64,000 nt of DNA from positions 496,001-560,000 of the forward strand of contig JANSYJ010000002.1 in assembly GCA_024742495.1 (NCBI GenBank), given 5' to 3'. The stretch comes from Bacteroidota bacterium. Lineage in GTDB: Bacteria; Bacteroidota; Bacteroidia; Flavobacteriales; Schleiferiaceae. The notes under the pieces were generated by a model that worked only from the letters and a program-made list of their open reading frames with translations, ran no database searches and was not told the DNA's origin. Position numbers and translations under genes: made by a program. Below, in pieces: positions 8,040-15,870 of the stretch (its first letter is position 1; the number at the start of each line of letters is the position of its first letter).

Positions 8040-8501
8040 TCAGGGTCTTTTACGGCGTCGTTTGCCAAGCATTTCCACCAGGTGTTTCCGGAACTCCATT
8101 TCGGCGCGGTAAAAGGTAGCGGCCTTGCGTTTGCCTACTGCCGCTTCGAATTTTGGATAGTAGTCGAGCTTTAGCTGAGCGATCATCTTTTGCTTGTTCA
8201 ACTCTTGGATGGTAATTTCCTTTAATTGACTGTCATCAAGTTTTTCCCATTGATCGCGAATTTCTTTGCGTCCCAAGTTCTCCGCTTTCAAATTAAAGAG
8301 CTCTTGTAATTTTTTGTTGTACTCATTGTAAACCGGCCAAAAGCGCTGTGCTTCTTCGGTACTTAAATCGAGTTCTTCGGTGAGGAACTTAGTTTTATAG
8401 GCCTCCACTTTCTTATAATCTTCGGGCCTGTGTTCTGGTTGGGCATCAATACTGCTGAAGCTAAAAAGTAAGATGCCGATGATTAAACTTATTTTATTCA
8501 T
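8040..8501 (-). CDS. Small exported Spy/CpxP-like protein
   Basis: This 153-residue protein has a signal peptide (about residues 1-20, IIGILLFSFSSIDAQ) and a helical, highly charged body. The segment LTEELDLSTEEAQRFWPVYNEYNKKLQEL resembles the LTxxQ-type helices of Spy/CpxP periplasmic chaperones and metal sensors. The C-terminus is very basic (KRRRKRP). It is the last gene of a trio with an ECF sigma factor and a membrane anti-sigma candidate, three bases after the latter. That placement suggests an envelope-stress sensing or feedback role. The functional reading is inference from family resemblance and context. Confidence 0.75.
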   Translation of the reverse strand: MNKISLIIGILLFSFSSIDAQPEHRPEDYKKVEAYKTKFLTEELDLSTEEAQRFWPVYNEYNKKLQELFNLKAENLGRKEIRDQWEKLDDSQLKEITIQELNKQKMIAQLKLDYYPKFEAAVGKRKAATFYRAEMEFRKHLVEMLGKRRRKRP

Positions 8502-8504
8502 GAT

Positions 8505-8906
8505 TTAGAGGTATTCAATAGTGTGATCATTTAGATAGTTTTCGATGGCACTCTCGTCTAGGATTTCCAATTCTTCAAAATCCGAGAGCTCATCGCTAAT
8601 TTCAAGGGGTATTTCTAAAAACACTTCTGGATGAAGGGCGTTTGGATCTTCATTTAAGAATTCAATAACCTGCTCTTCTTGTAAGTCGGAGAAGCTTATG
8701 TTAGCATCCCGATTTTGCTCATTTGGAAAAAGGAAGAAAGCCAAAATTAGGGCCGCCGCTGCCGACAGCCAGTACCAAGCCTTATTCGATTTAGGAGGCG
8801 AACTGAGTTCGGGTTTTTCCGATTCCACGGTTTGCGCTATTTCTTGTAGCGATTTCACCTTGGCTTGGAAATAGTCTTCCGGTATTTTAAATCCCTGTTC
8901 TTTCAT
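8505..8906 (-). CDS. Single-pass membrane protein, probable anti-sigma factor
   Basis: This 133-residue protein has a short cytoplasmic N-terminal half (KIPEDYFQAKVKSLQEI), one transmembrane helix at about residues 43-60 (AWYWLSAAAALILAFFLF) and an acidic extracytoplasmic tail rich in Glu and Asp. It begins 14 bases after an ECF sigma gene and ends 3 bases before the exported Spy-like gene. Size, topology and position fit an anti-sigma factor of the Bacteroidota type. No zinc-binding HxxxCxxC motif is present, so it would not be a ZAS-type regulator. Confidence 0.7.
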   Translation of the reverse strand: MKEQGFKIPEDYFQAKVKSLQEIAQTVESEKPELSSPPKSNKAWYWLSAAAALILAFFLFPNEQNRDANISFSDLQEEQVIEFLNEDPNALHPEVFLEIPLEISDELSDFEELEILDESAIENYLNDHTIEYL

Positions 8907-8920
8907 AATCTATTAATGGA

Positions 8921-9454
8921 CTAATCAATATCCTTTAGGTTTAAACCCTGCTTAATTTTTTCATTGGCATGATGATAGGATGCCTTTAAAGCCCCAACGG
9001 ATGTTTCTAATAATTCACTCATCTCCTTAAAGGGCATTTTTTGAAAATACTTAAGCTTAAATACGGTTTGTTGTTTATCAGGTAGTTCAGCTACCGCTGC
9101 CATTAATTGTTTTAGGGCTTCGTCTCCATCGAAATAAGGATCGGCACTTAATTTAAAATCTAGCGGTCCCTCACTCAACTGAAAGCGCTTTTCTTTTTTC
9201 AGGTGGCCCAGTGCTTCATTGGTGGCAATCCGATACATCCAAGTGTAAAAAGCAGATTCACCGCGAAACTTTGCCAGGGATTTCCAAGTTCGGATAAATG
9301 TTTCTTGTAATACATCATCGGCCCAATCGTGTCGCAAAAGTATCGATCGGATATGCCAATAAAGCCTCTCGGTATAGCTTTCCACCAAGGCCGAAAACAG
9401 TGGTTCCAACCGACCCTCCTTTAAATCATCTTTCCAGCTTTGCGGCTCCTGCAT
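8921..9454 (-). CDS. ECF-type RNA polymerase sigma factor
   Basis: This 177-residue sigma-70 family member has region 2 with ADDVLQETFIRTWKSLAKF and the -10-binding segment FYTWMYRIATNEALGHLKK (about residues 40-82). A linker leads to region 4 with LPDKQQTVFKLKYFQKMPFKEMSELLETSVGALKASYHHA (about 120-160), the helix-turn-helix for the -35 element. It has no region 1 or 3, as expected for group 4. It heads a three-gene unit with a membrane anti-sigma candidate and an exported protein. It is divergent from the lipoprotein array starting at 9666, from which it is separated by 211 bases. Its regulon cannot be read from sequence. Confidence 0.93.
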   Translation of the reverse strand: MQEPQSWKDDLKEGRLEPLFSALVESYTERLYWHIRSILLRHDWADDVLQETFIRTWKSLAKFRGESAFYTWMYRIATNEALGHLKKEKRFQLSEGPLDFKLSADPYFDGDEALKQLMAAVAELPDKQQTVFKLKYFQKMPFKEMSELLETSVGALKASYHHANEKIKQGLNLKDID

Positions 9455-9626
9455 TTTTCAAAGTTCGGTAAATAGGACTATAACACTTAATAAAGGTTTA
9501 ATAGTAAAATAAGGACTATCAATTTTTTTAGGTGTTTGAATCGAAAAATCAAAATAGTATAAGTTTAAATGACTGAAAATTAGTGTCGAATGAATACGCT
9601 ACGTTTTTAAGTATTAGGAAAAATGC

Positions 9627-9634
9627 TACATTTG
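9627..9634 (+). promoter_or_regulatory. -7 box (TACATTTG) of lipoprotein 1
   Basis: TACATTTG matches the Bacteroidota TAnnTTTG consensus 31 bases before the ATG. A T-run around 9604-9608 sits where a -33 element would be, but without a clear TTG. Confidence 0.55.
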
Positions 9635-9641
9635 CCATTCA

Positions 9642-9652
9642 ATCTATTACCC
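9642..9652 (+). promoter_or_regulatory. Shared 11-nt leader box (ATCTATTACCC), copy 1
   Basis: ATCTATTACCC lies 7 bases after the -7 box and 13 bases before the ATG of lipoprotein 1. The identical 11 bases occur at the same place before lipoproteins 2 and 3. The position overlaps the expected transcription start and early leader, so it could be an operator, an initiator element or a 5'-UTR signal. Confidence 0.55.
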
Positions 9653-9665
9653 AAATAATAAAGAG

Positions 9666-11018
9666 ATGAAAAAAATTATGTACTTCTTAGCAGCCGGCCT
9701 TTTCTTGGCAAGCTGTAGCCGCGACGTATCGGATGATACAACGCAAGGAGCCGTAGAAGGCCGTTCCAATGTTTTTCACTTTAGCCAAAGTGATCTAGAT
9801 GGAATGCTAACTCAAATGAACCAATCGTTCAATGTTTCTGCAAAAGCAGCTACGCAATTGAACTATACTTATCGCGCTTATGCTGAGCCCGTGACCATTC
9901 CAGGTCATACTATGGCTGCTTCCGCAATTTTCGCCATTGATGATATGGTATTTGTTACTTGGCATTCAAATGCTGGACCTGTTGTAGCTGGTGCTTCCAG
10001 TTCTTTGTCAGGTTCCATTTGTGCTTATAAATTAAGTGGCATCGGTCAGTACACCTTTACCGACCGAGTTGATTTCAGTGATGCTGATTACCACGAAGTA
10101 ACTGCTCATAGAAACAGCTTAGAAGGTAACATCGAAGTATTCGCCGTAGGTCAGCGTAATGTTGCTCAGAGTGGATACTTATTAAATGGTCACAATGGTG
10201 CTGTTGTAACTCGCATCGATTATGATTACATCAATGATGAGTTTAATGAGACTTCCGTTAAAGAATTGCCACTTCCTGGTGTTTCTGCTAACGATATCGT
10301 AGCAGGTGCTGCACACTTATACTGTGTTACTGGCGATGGCGAAGGTGGTTCTGATGGTGCGGTTTACGAATTCGACCGTTCTATGTCTCAAGTTAAAAAG
10401 GTAAACAACTCTATCAATGATGGTCAAGCCATTGTTGCAGATGAAACTACTCAAACTTCTAGCGCTTCTGATCTTTACATCTTAGATCGCGTAGGTGCCG
10501 ACCGCTACCGTATTCACTCTATGAGTACTAGCTTAGCTGGCGACAACACTACTTGGGCTAGCAGCGTAAACTTTGTTAGTGATTTATCTGGTGTAACTGC
10601 TATTGATGATGAGCGCGCCGATCTTACTTGGGCTCAGCACGCTGCTGGTGCAAGTGATCCTAGCGATTCTCTTATCGTGAGCTTTGGCTTTAACGGAATT
10701 TATCGTGCGGGAACTGGTGCTAACGGTATGACTAATGTTAAGAATATCGGACCATGTTTATCTACCGCTTATGACGCTAACCTTGCTGTATTGTATTATG
10801 CAGACGGTGATGATGGTGTAAGCGTATTAGCCATGGAAGATTTCGAAGGTGGTGCACTAATCAGTACCTATGACATTATTGGTCAGTTTGCTCCTCCAAC
10901 TGGTGGTATCTTCCCAGCGAGCTTCTTAATTAAAGAAATGACTATCTATCAAACTCGCCACATGGCATTAGCAGCAGCTGAGGCTGGTGTATATTTCATA
11001 CAACGCGATAAGATCTAA
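9666..11018 (+). CDS. Tandem-array lipoprotein 1 (unrecognised family)
   Basis: This 450-residue lipoprotein has a signal peptide and lipobox FLASC (Cys17), followed by SRD. It is the first of four paralogs in a row. Shared landmarks are LNYTYRAYAEPV (about 61-72), DDMVFVTWH, SGIGQYTFTDRVDF, EVFAVGQR, SGYLLNGHNGAVVTRIDYD, NDEF, KELPLPG, VLYYADGDDGVSVLAM, a YDIIGQFAPPT motif and a C-terminal GVYFIQRDK. Repeated short beta-strand blocks suggest a beta-propeller-like lipoprotein, by inference only. Codons are strongly biased toward GCT, GGT and CGT, unlike the housekeeping genes nearby, hinting at high expression. I do not recognise the family. It may be a surface or outer-membrane lipoprotein. 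A terminator follows. Confidence 0.85.
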   Translation: MKKIMYFLAAGLFLASCSRDVSDDTTQGAVEGRSNVFHFSQSDLDGMLTQMNQSFNVSAKAATQLNYTYRAYAEPVTIPGHTMAASAIFAIDDMVFVTWHSNAGPVVAGASSSLSGSICAYKLSGIGQYTFTDRVDFSDADYHEVTAHRNSLEGNIEVFAVGQRNVAQSGYLLNGHNGAVVTRIDYDYINDEFNETSVKELPLPGVSANDIVAGAAHLYCVTGDGEGGSDGAVYEFDRSMSQVKKVNNSINDGQAIVADETTQTSSASDLYILDRVGADRYRIHSMSTSLAGDNTTWASSVNFVSDLSGVTAIDDERADLTWAQHAAGASDPSDSLIVSFGFNGIYRAGTGANGMTNVKNIGPCLSTAYDANLAVLYYADGDDGVSVLAMEDFEGGALISTYDIIGQFAPPTGGIFPASFLIKEMTIYQTRHMALAAAEAGVYFIQRDKI

Positions 11019-11044
11019 GGATTTTCAAATAGATATTTTGATGA

Positions 11045-11069
11045 GGGCTTCCATATTGGAGGCCCTTTT
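11045..11069 (+). terminator. Terminator of lipoprotein 1
   Basis: An 8-bp stem (GGGCTTCC / GGAGGCCC, one G-T pair) with a 5-base loop and TTTT lies 26 bases after the stop. Confidence 0.75.
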
Positions 11070-11176
11070 CTATTAATTCACATCCAAAATTTAAATGTTC
11101 ATCATTAATTGCAAATTTATTTTGCTGATTAACAGGGTATTTATACTCAAGATGTTTTTTTAATCATATAAATTTT

Positions 11177-11184
11177 TACATTTG
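11177..11184 (+). promoter_or_regulatory. -7 box (TACATTTG) of lipoprotein 2
   Basis: The box is identical to the -7 box of lipoprotein 1 and lies 29 bases before the ATG at 11214. Confidence 0.55.
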
Positions 11185-11188
11185 TCAG

Positions 11189-11199
11189 ATCTATTACCC
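11189..11199 (+). promoter_or_regulatory. Shared 11-nt leader box (ATCTATTACCC), copy 2
   Basis: The 11 bases are identical to copy 1, here 4 bases after the -7 box and 14 bases before the ATG. Sequence around the box is not conserved, which argues for selection on the box itself. Confidence 0.55.
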
Positions 11200-11213
11200 A
11201 TTTAATACACACT

Positions 11214-12590
11214 ATGAAAAAAATTGCAACTCTTTTAAGTCTGGCTACAGTTTTAGTAGCTTGTAACCGGGAGTCGGATGATGTAGTAAACTCAGGTCCT
11301 CAGAACAGTGCGTCTGCAGGAGTTGTACACTACGAAGCTTCTGACCTTCCAGGTAGTCTTCAGAACATGAACGAATCGTTTAGCGTTTCTTCAAAAGCAG
11401 CTGGTCCACAACTTAACTATACTTACCGTGGTTATGCTAAGCCAGTTGATGCCAACGGTACTCCTTTTGATGCTGATGATTTAGCAGCTTCTGCTATCTT
11501 TTCAGTTGACGATGTAGTATTCGTATGCTGGCACACCAATGACAATGGTGGTGGTAACACTTTAGGTGCTTCTATTGCTGCTTACAAATTGTCAGGTATT
11601 GGTCAGTACACCTTTATGGATCGTGTGGATTACCCAAATCACGATTTCTTCAAGATGGCTGCTAGCAAAAACTCCCTTACTGGAAACATTGAGGTTATGG
11701 TAGCTGGTCAGCGTGACCCAGATAACTCAGGTTATTTATTAACTAATCACACTGGTGCTACTATTACTCGTATCGATTATGATTACATCAACGACGAGTT
11801 TTGGGAGCCTTCTTTCCAAGAATTACCTTTACCAGGTGAGGCTGCAACTGACGTAATTGCTTTAGCTGGTCAGTACTATGTACTTACTGGAAACGGAACT
11901 GGAAGTAACAGTGGTGGTCTTTTCGAAGTTGACCGCGCTCTTCAGTTTGTTAAGAAAGCAGATCAAGGAAACATTGAGGATGGTATCGCTCTTGCAGTAG
12001 ATCCAACTACAGTAACTCCTACTTCTGGTAACCTATATGTATTAGACCGTGCAGGTGTTGAGTACCGTGTACAAACTGCTGCTATCTCTGCAGTAGGCGC
12101 TACTTCTACTTTTACAAGTGTTAGCCCTTCTAGTGATAACAACGGTGGTTCTCCAATCACTCCAATCAACTTTGAGCGTGGTGATTTACAGTTTGCTCAA
12201 GGTCCTGGTTCTACTACTGATACTGACTCTTTATTAATCGCTGTTGGTAGCAACGGATTATTCGAGGCTAATTCAGGAGCTGGTCAGATTTCTCAAGCTG
12301 TTGATCAAGGTGCTTGTACTGGTATTGCTTTTGACGCAGGTATCGGTGTACTTTACTACTCAGCTGGTGAGTCCGGTATTTGGGTATTAGCTATGGGCGA
12401 GTACGCTAGCGCTAGCGGTCCATTAGTAAACCTTTACGATAATGTAGGTCGCTTTACTCCTCCAACTTCAGTTGGTGGTATTGCTGGTCCAATTCCATTT
12501 AATATCAAAGACGTTTCTGTATATCAAGGTCGCAATATTGCACTTTGCTCAGGAGATGGTGGTGTATTCTTCATCCAGAAGGATAAATAA
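11214..12590 (+). CDS. Tandem-array lipoprotein 2 (unrecognised family)
   Basis: This 458-residue paralog of the genes at 9666, 12718 and 14394 has lipobox VLVAC (Cys17) followed by NRE. It keeps the family landmarks LNYTYRGYAKPV, VVFVCWH, LSGIGQYTFMDRVDYP, VAGQRDPDNSGYLL, TITRIDYDYINDEFW, QELPLPG, GVLYYSAGESGIWVLAMGEY, YDNVGRFTPPT and GVFFIQKDK. Small insertions relative to lipoprotein 1 carry Gly/Asn-rich loops. This gene has the strongest bias to GCT, GGT and ACT codons in the array. It has its own promoter box and terminator, so it can be expressed independently of its neighbours. The biochemical role is unknown. Confidence 0.85.
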   Translation: MKKIATLLSLATVLVACNRESDDVVNSGPQNSASAGVVHYEASDLPGSLQNMNESFSVSSKAAGPQLNYTYRGYAKPVDANGTPFDADDLAASAIFSVDDVVFVCWHTNDNGGGNTLGASIAAYKLSGIGQYTFMDRVDYPNHDFFKMAASKNSLTGNIEVMVAGQRDPDNSGYLLTNHTGATITRIDYDYINDEFWEPSFQELPLPGEAATDVIALAGQYYVLTGNGTGSNSGGLFEVDRALQFVKKADQGNIEDGIALAVDPTTVTPTSGNLYVLDRAGVEYRVQTAAISAVGATSTFTSVSPSSDNNGGSPITPINFERGDLQFAQGPGSTTDTDSLLIAVGSNGLFEANSGAGQISQAVDQGACTGIAFDAGIGVLYYSAGESGIWVLAMGEYASASGPLVNLYDNVGRFTPPTSVGGIAGPIPFNIKDVSVYQGRNIALCSGDGGVFFIQKDK

Positions 12591-12612
12591 GAATAACCTT
12601 TGGATATAATTT

Positions 12613-12641
12613 AAAGCCCCGATTTTTATCGGGGCTTTTTT
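12613..12641 (+). terminator. Terminator of lipoprotein 2
   Basis: An 11-bp perfect stem (AAAGCCCCGAT / ATCGGGGCTTT) with a TTTT loop continues into a T-run. Confidence 0.92.
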
Positions 12642-12690
12642 CATTTTAAGGCAATAGAGGGGTTTATTGACTGTTTAAAATAGAAATGCT

Positions 12691-12698
12691 TATTTTTG
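12691..12698 (+). promoter_or_regulatory. -7 box (TATTTTTG) of lipoprotein 3
   Basis: TATTTTTG matches TAnnTTTG and lies 19 bases before the ATG at 12718, closer than in lipoproteins 1 and 2. Confidence 0.5.
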
Positions 12699-12701
12699 TA
12701 A

Positions 12702-12712
12702 ATCTATTACCC
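12702..12712 (+). promoter_or_regulatory. Shared 11-nt leader box (ATCTATTACCC), copy 3
   Basis: This is the third identical copy, 3 bases after the -7 box and only 5 bases before the ATG. Its spacing to the -7 box is better kept than its spacing to the start codon. Confidence 0.55.
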
Positions 12713-12717
12713 CCAAT

Positions 12718-14127
12718 ATGTTACATACTAAAAAATTCTTAGGCCTTATGGCCTGCTTAATCTGGCTCACGGCTTGTAACCGCGAATCGGAAAACAAGGG
12801 CACTACCGATCCTCCTATGGATCCTCCCAATGATGTAGTAATGAACGCTTATAGCTTTGGTGAACTCCAAGGCCAAATGATTGCCCTAAACGACACCTTT
12901 GTTCTTAATAATAAAACCGGATCGGTTCAATTGGAGTACCTCTATAGAGCCTATGCTGAGCCGGTAACTTTCCCTGCCTCAGGTGGAGGAACAACTACCT
13001 TATCTGCTACAGCCATATACGCGATAAATGATATGGTTTTTGTAACCTGGCATATACCTTCCGCTACCTATGGTGGCGCTATTTGTGCCTATAGGCAAAG
13101 CGGTATCGGTCGCTACACTTTTACGGATAGAGTAGATTTCCCAGAAGCAGATTACTTTGAATTAGCCGCTAGTGAGAATCCTGGTGATGGTTATTATGAA
13201 GTTTTCATGGTGGGCCAACGTGATCCCGATGCTTCTAACTATGTACTAGAGAACCATAGCGGTGCGGTAGTAACTCGTATAGATTACGATTTTATTAATG
13301 ACGAGTTTTGGGAAGCTAGTGCTAAGGAACTACCATTGCCTGGGCCAGCTGCTACCGATATAGTCGCCGCTGCCGCACATTACTTTGTTATAACTGGAGA
13401 TGGTTCCGGTGGCTCCATTGGCGGTTTATACCAAGTGGATAGAAACCTTGGCATGGTTGAAAAAGCAGATCAGGTTTCCATTGATGATGGCGTGGCCTTG
13501 ATTATTGATCCTACCAGTCAGAATGTAAATGCCGGAATTAATTCGGATGCTACTATATATGCTTTAGATCGTAGTGGTGGTAATTATCGCATAAGCCGTG
13601 CATCGGTAAGCTATGATTATACAACAGATCAAACCAACTTTGTGGGATTGAGCCCTTACTCGGATAATTCGGCAGGTCCTGTTATTTCACCGATCGACGA
13701 TGAGCGTGGCGATCTTACCTGGGCACAGGGAAGTGGAGCAGCAGTAAGCAAAACTGATTCCTTAATTATTGCTTCGGGTTATGAAGGGATTTTTGAGGCC
13801 GGTAGTACTATGGGCGGAAGCTTTAATACCGCTACTAATTTTGGTCCTTGCTTAGCAACTGAATTTGATCCTAGTTTAGGTGTGCTTTATTATGCAGATG
13901 CCAATGATGGGGTACGTGTAGTAGCTATGGGAGCTTATGCCAGTGGCAATACGCTTAATGAATATGATTTGATCGGGAACTTCGTGCCACCAACTGATAA
14001 TAATGCCGGAACAGTTTTACCAAGTACTTTTTACATTAAAGAGATTGCTTTGTATCGCTCGCGTAACATTGCCTTAGCAACAGGTGATGCTGGGGTTTAT
14101 TTCCTTCAAAAACTGAATGGGAATTAA
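12718..14127 (+). CDS. Tandem-array lipoprotein 3 (unrecognised family)
   Basis: This 469-residue paralog has a longer signal peptide ending WLTAC (Cys20), followed by NRE and a Pro-rich linker (DPPMDPPND). Family landmarks are present: LEYLYRAYAEPV, NDMVFVTWH, SGIGRYTFTDRVDFP, VGQRDPDASNYVL, GAVVTRIDYDFINDEFW, KELPLPGPAATDIV, GVLYYADANDGVRVVAM, YDLIGNFVPPT and GVYFLQK. Codon use is less biased than in copies 1, 2 and 4, so it may be expressed at a lower level or have had a different history. It has its own -7 box, leader box and terminator. Confidence 0.84.
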   Translation: MLHTKKFLGLMACLIWLTACNRESENKGTTDPPMDPPNDVVMNAYSFGELQGQMIALNDTFVLNNKTGSVQLEYLYRAYAEPVTFPASGGGTTTLSATAIYAINDMVFVTWHIPSATYGGAICAYRQSGIGRYTFTDRVDFPEADYFELAASENPGDGYYEVFMVGQRDPDASNYVLENHSGAVVTRIDYDFINDEFWEASAKELPLPGPAATDIVAAAAHYFVITGDGSGGSIGGLYQVDRNLGMVEKADQVSIDDGVALIIDPTSQNVNAGINSDATIYALDRSGGNYRISRASVSYDYTTDQTNFVGLSPYSDNSAGPVISPIDDERGDLTWAQGSGAAVSKTDSLIIASGYEGIFEAGSTMGGSFNTATNFGPCLATEFDPSLGVLYYADANDGVRVVAMGAYASGNTLNEYDLIGNFVPPTDNNAGTVLPSTFYIKEIALYRSRNIALATGDAGVYFLQKLNGN

Positions 14128-14152
14128 AGAAAATTGATTTGAACTAAAGAAG

Positions 14153-14182
14153 GCCATCTATTTATTAGGTGGCTTTTTTTTT
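14153..14182 (+). terminator. Terminator of lipoprotein 3
   Basis: A 7-bp stem (GCCATCT / AGGTGGC with one T-G pair) and a 7-base loop precede nine Ts. Confidence 0.8.
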
Positions 14183-14393
14183 GACTTTTGACTTATAGTC
14201 AAAGGGCTTTTAGCTATCTTTAAAAAGAGCGCATTGTCATTCATCGAAGAAAATCGACCGTTAATCTATACATCGATTTATAAGAACCGCTCATCTAAAC
14301 AAAAGCCTGAAGGCAGCATATAATATAGACATTTGAGTTCAGCTTAAGATAAGGGTATAGTAGGGATGCATACCAAAATCAAAAAGTTGAACG

Positions 14394-15782
14394 ATGAAAA
14401 AGTTAGTTTATTTATTTGCAGCCGGAGCTTTTTTAGCCAGTTGTAATCGCGATGTATCCTCTTTGCAGGATCCTAGTGAAGAAGGCCGTATTGCGGTAAT
14501 TCCCACTAGTGAACTCAATAGCCAAATTAAAACTATGGGCGAAAGTTTTACCGTTAATGGTAAGGCCGCAGCACATACGCTTATTTATACTTACACCAAT
14601 TTTGCTGAAGCACCAGCTAACCTCGCATACACCGAGGAACTTGCAGGTGGATTAACAACCGGTACTTCCGATTTAGCTCAGGCTACTTCTGTTACCGCTT
14701 CTGGTGATATGGTTTTTGTAACCTGGCACTTAGAAGGTGCGAAATACGGAGGTTCAATTTCCGCTTATAAACTTAGTGGTGGTACTTATCACTACACTTC
14801 TCGTATCGACTTTGATGATACCGATTGGCATGAGGCCGAAGTGAATCGTAATAACCTTACCGGAAATTATGAAATCTTCGCTGTAGGTCAAAGATCTCCA
14901 GGATCTAGTGGTTACCTTTTAAATGGCCATAGCGGTGCAGTAGTAGGTAAAGTACTATACGACTATATTAACGACGAGTTCCGCACGTACGGTTCTTATA
15001 AGGAGCTTCCTTTACCAGGATACGGTGCCAATGCAATTATTACATCTGCTGGTAAGTATTATATCCTTACTGGAAACGGTCGCGGATCAAATACCAGAGA
15101 TGCTCAAAGCGGTTTATATGTAACCGATTATAACTTGACTAATGTTTCTGAATCAATGACTATTACCGATGGTATTTTTATTGAAGCGGATCCATTCAAT
15201 AGCACAACTTCAAATGTAGATTACGCTTTATTTGACCGTACTGCTTCTGATCGTGTGCAAATTCGTAGAGGAATGAATACCTCACAGACGGTTTCTAATG
15301 CAATGCCTTTCACCATTGACTATATCAACGGAAGTGGAATTCCATCTCTAGAGCGTGAGCGTGGTGGCATGGCCTTTATCCCTTATACCTATGCCGGTTC
15401 TACGGTAACCAGTACGGAGTATCTTTTAGCTCTTGCTGAGGAAGGTTTATACGGACAGTATTCTGGACATATTCGCAATTCGGTTAACTATTGTTTAGCT
15501 GTAACCCACGATGCTTCTGCTAAGGTAATTTATGCAGCTGCCGGTGATGGTGGACTTAAAATTATAGCTGGTCACGGTTATAATGGCGGAGTACTAGTGA
15601 ATACCTTCGATTTAGTAGGACACTTTGTTCCTCCAACCAATGCCTTTATCGCTGGTTTTAATGTGAAAGATGTATCGGTGTACTTTTCTGACTATATCGC
15701 TCTTGCGGTAGGTGGTACAGATGGTAGTGGAGCCAATGCTCGTAAAGGTGGCGTTTACTTTGTACGCAAAACAGGTTGCTAA
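14394..15782 (+). CDS. Tandem-array lipoprotein 4 (divergent paralog)
   Basis: This 462-residue protein has lipobox FLASC (Cys17) followed by NRD, and a signal peptide close to that of lipoprotein 1 (MKK..YLFAAGAFLASC). It is the most divergent copy. It keeps GDMVFVTWH, YTSRIDFDD, FAVGQRSPGSSGYLLNGHSGAVVGKV, YINDEF, KELPLPGYGAN, KVIYAAAGDGGLKI, FDLVGHFVPPTNA, FNVKDVSVY and GVYFVRK, but replaces the DRVDF and VLYYADG forms. The C-terminus has an extra loop (GTDGSGANARKG). It lacks the ATCTATTACCC leader box of the other three and sits behind a longer 266-base spacer, so it is probably regulated differently. The function is unknown. Confidence 0.83.
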   Translation: MKKLVYLFAAGAFLASCNRDVSSLQDPSEEGRIAVIPTSELNSQIKTMGESFTVNGKAAAHTLIYTYTNFAEAPANLAYTEELAGGLTTGTSDLAQATSVTASGDMVFVTWHLEGAKYGGSISAYKLSGGTYHYTSRIDFDDTDWHEAEVNRNNLTGNYEIFAVGQRSPGSSGYLLNGHSGAVVGKVLYDYINDEFRTYGSYKELPLPGYGANAIITSAGKYYILTGNGRGSNTRDAQSGLYVTDYNLTNVSESMTITDGIFIEADPFNSTTSNVDYALFDRTASDRVQIRRGMNTSQTVSNAMPFTIDYINGSGIPSLERERGGMAFIPYTYAGSTVTSTEYLLALAEEGLYGQYSGHIRNSVNYCLAVTHDASAKVIYAAAGDGGLKIIAGHGYNGGVLVNTFDLVGHFVPPTNAFIAGFNVKDVSVYFSDYIALAVGGTDGSGANARKGGVYFVRKTGC

Positions 15783-15838
15783 GCTTAGCTAAACCTTAAA
15801 AATATTTGACCTTCTTACTTTAGATTTGGTTGTTTGTT

Positions 15839-15870
15839 AGCGCGTGGACTATGGTTCACGCGCTTTTTTT
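15839..15870 (+). terminator. Terminator of lipoprotein 4
   Basis: An 8-bp perfect GC-rich stem (AGCGCGTG / CACGCGCT) with a 10-base loop precedes seven Ts, 56 bases after the stop. Confidence 0.88.
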
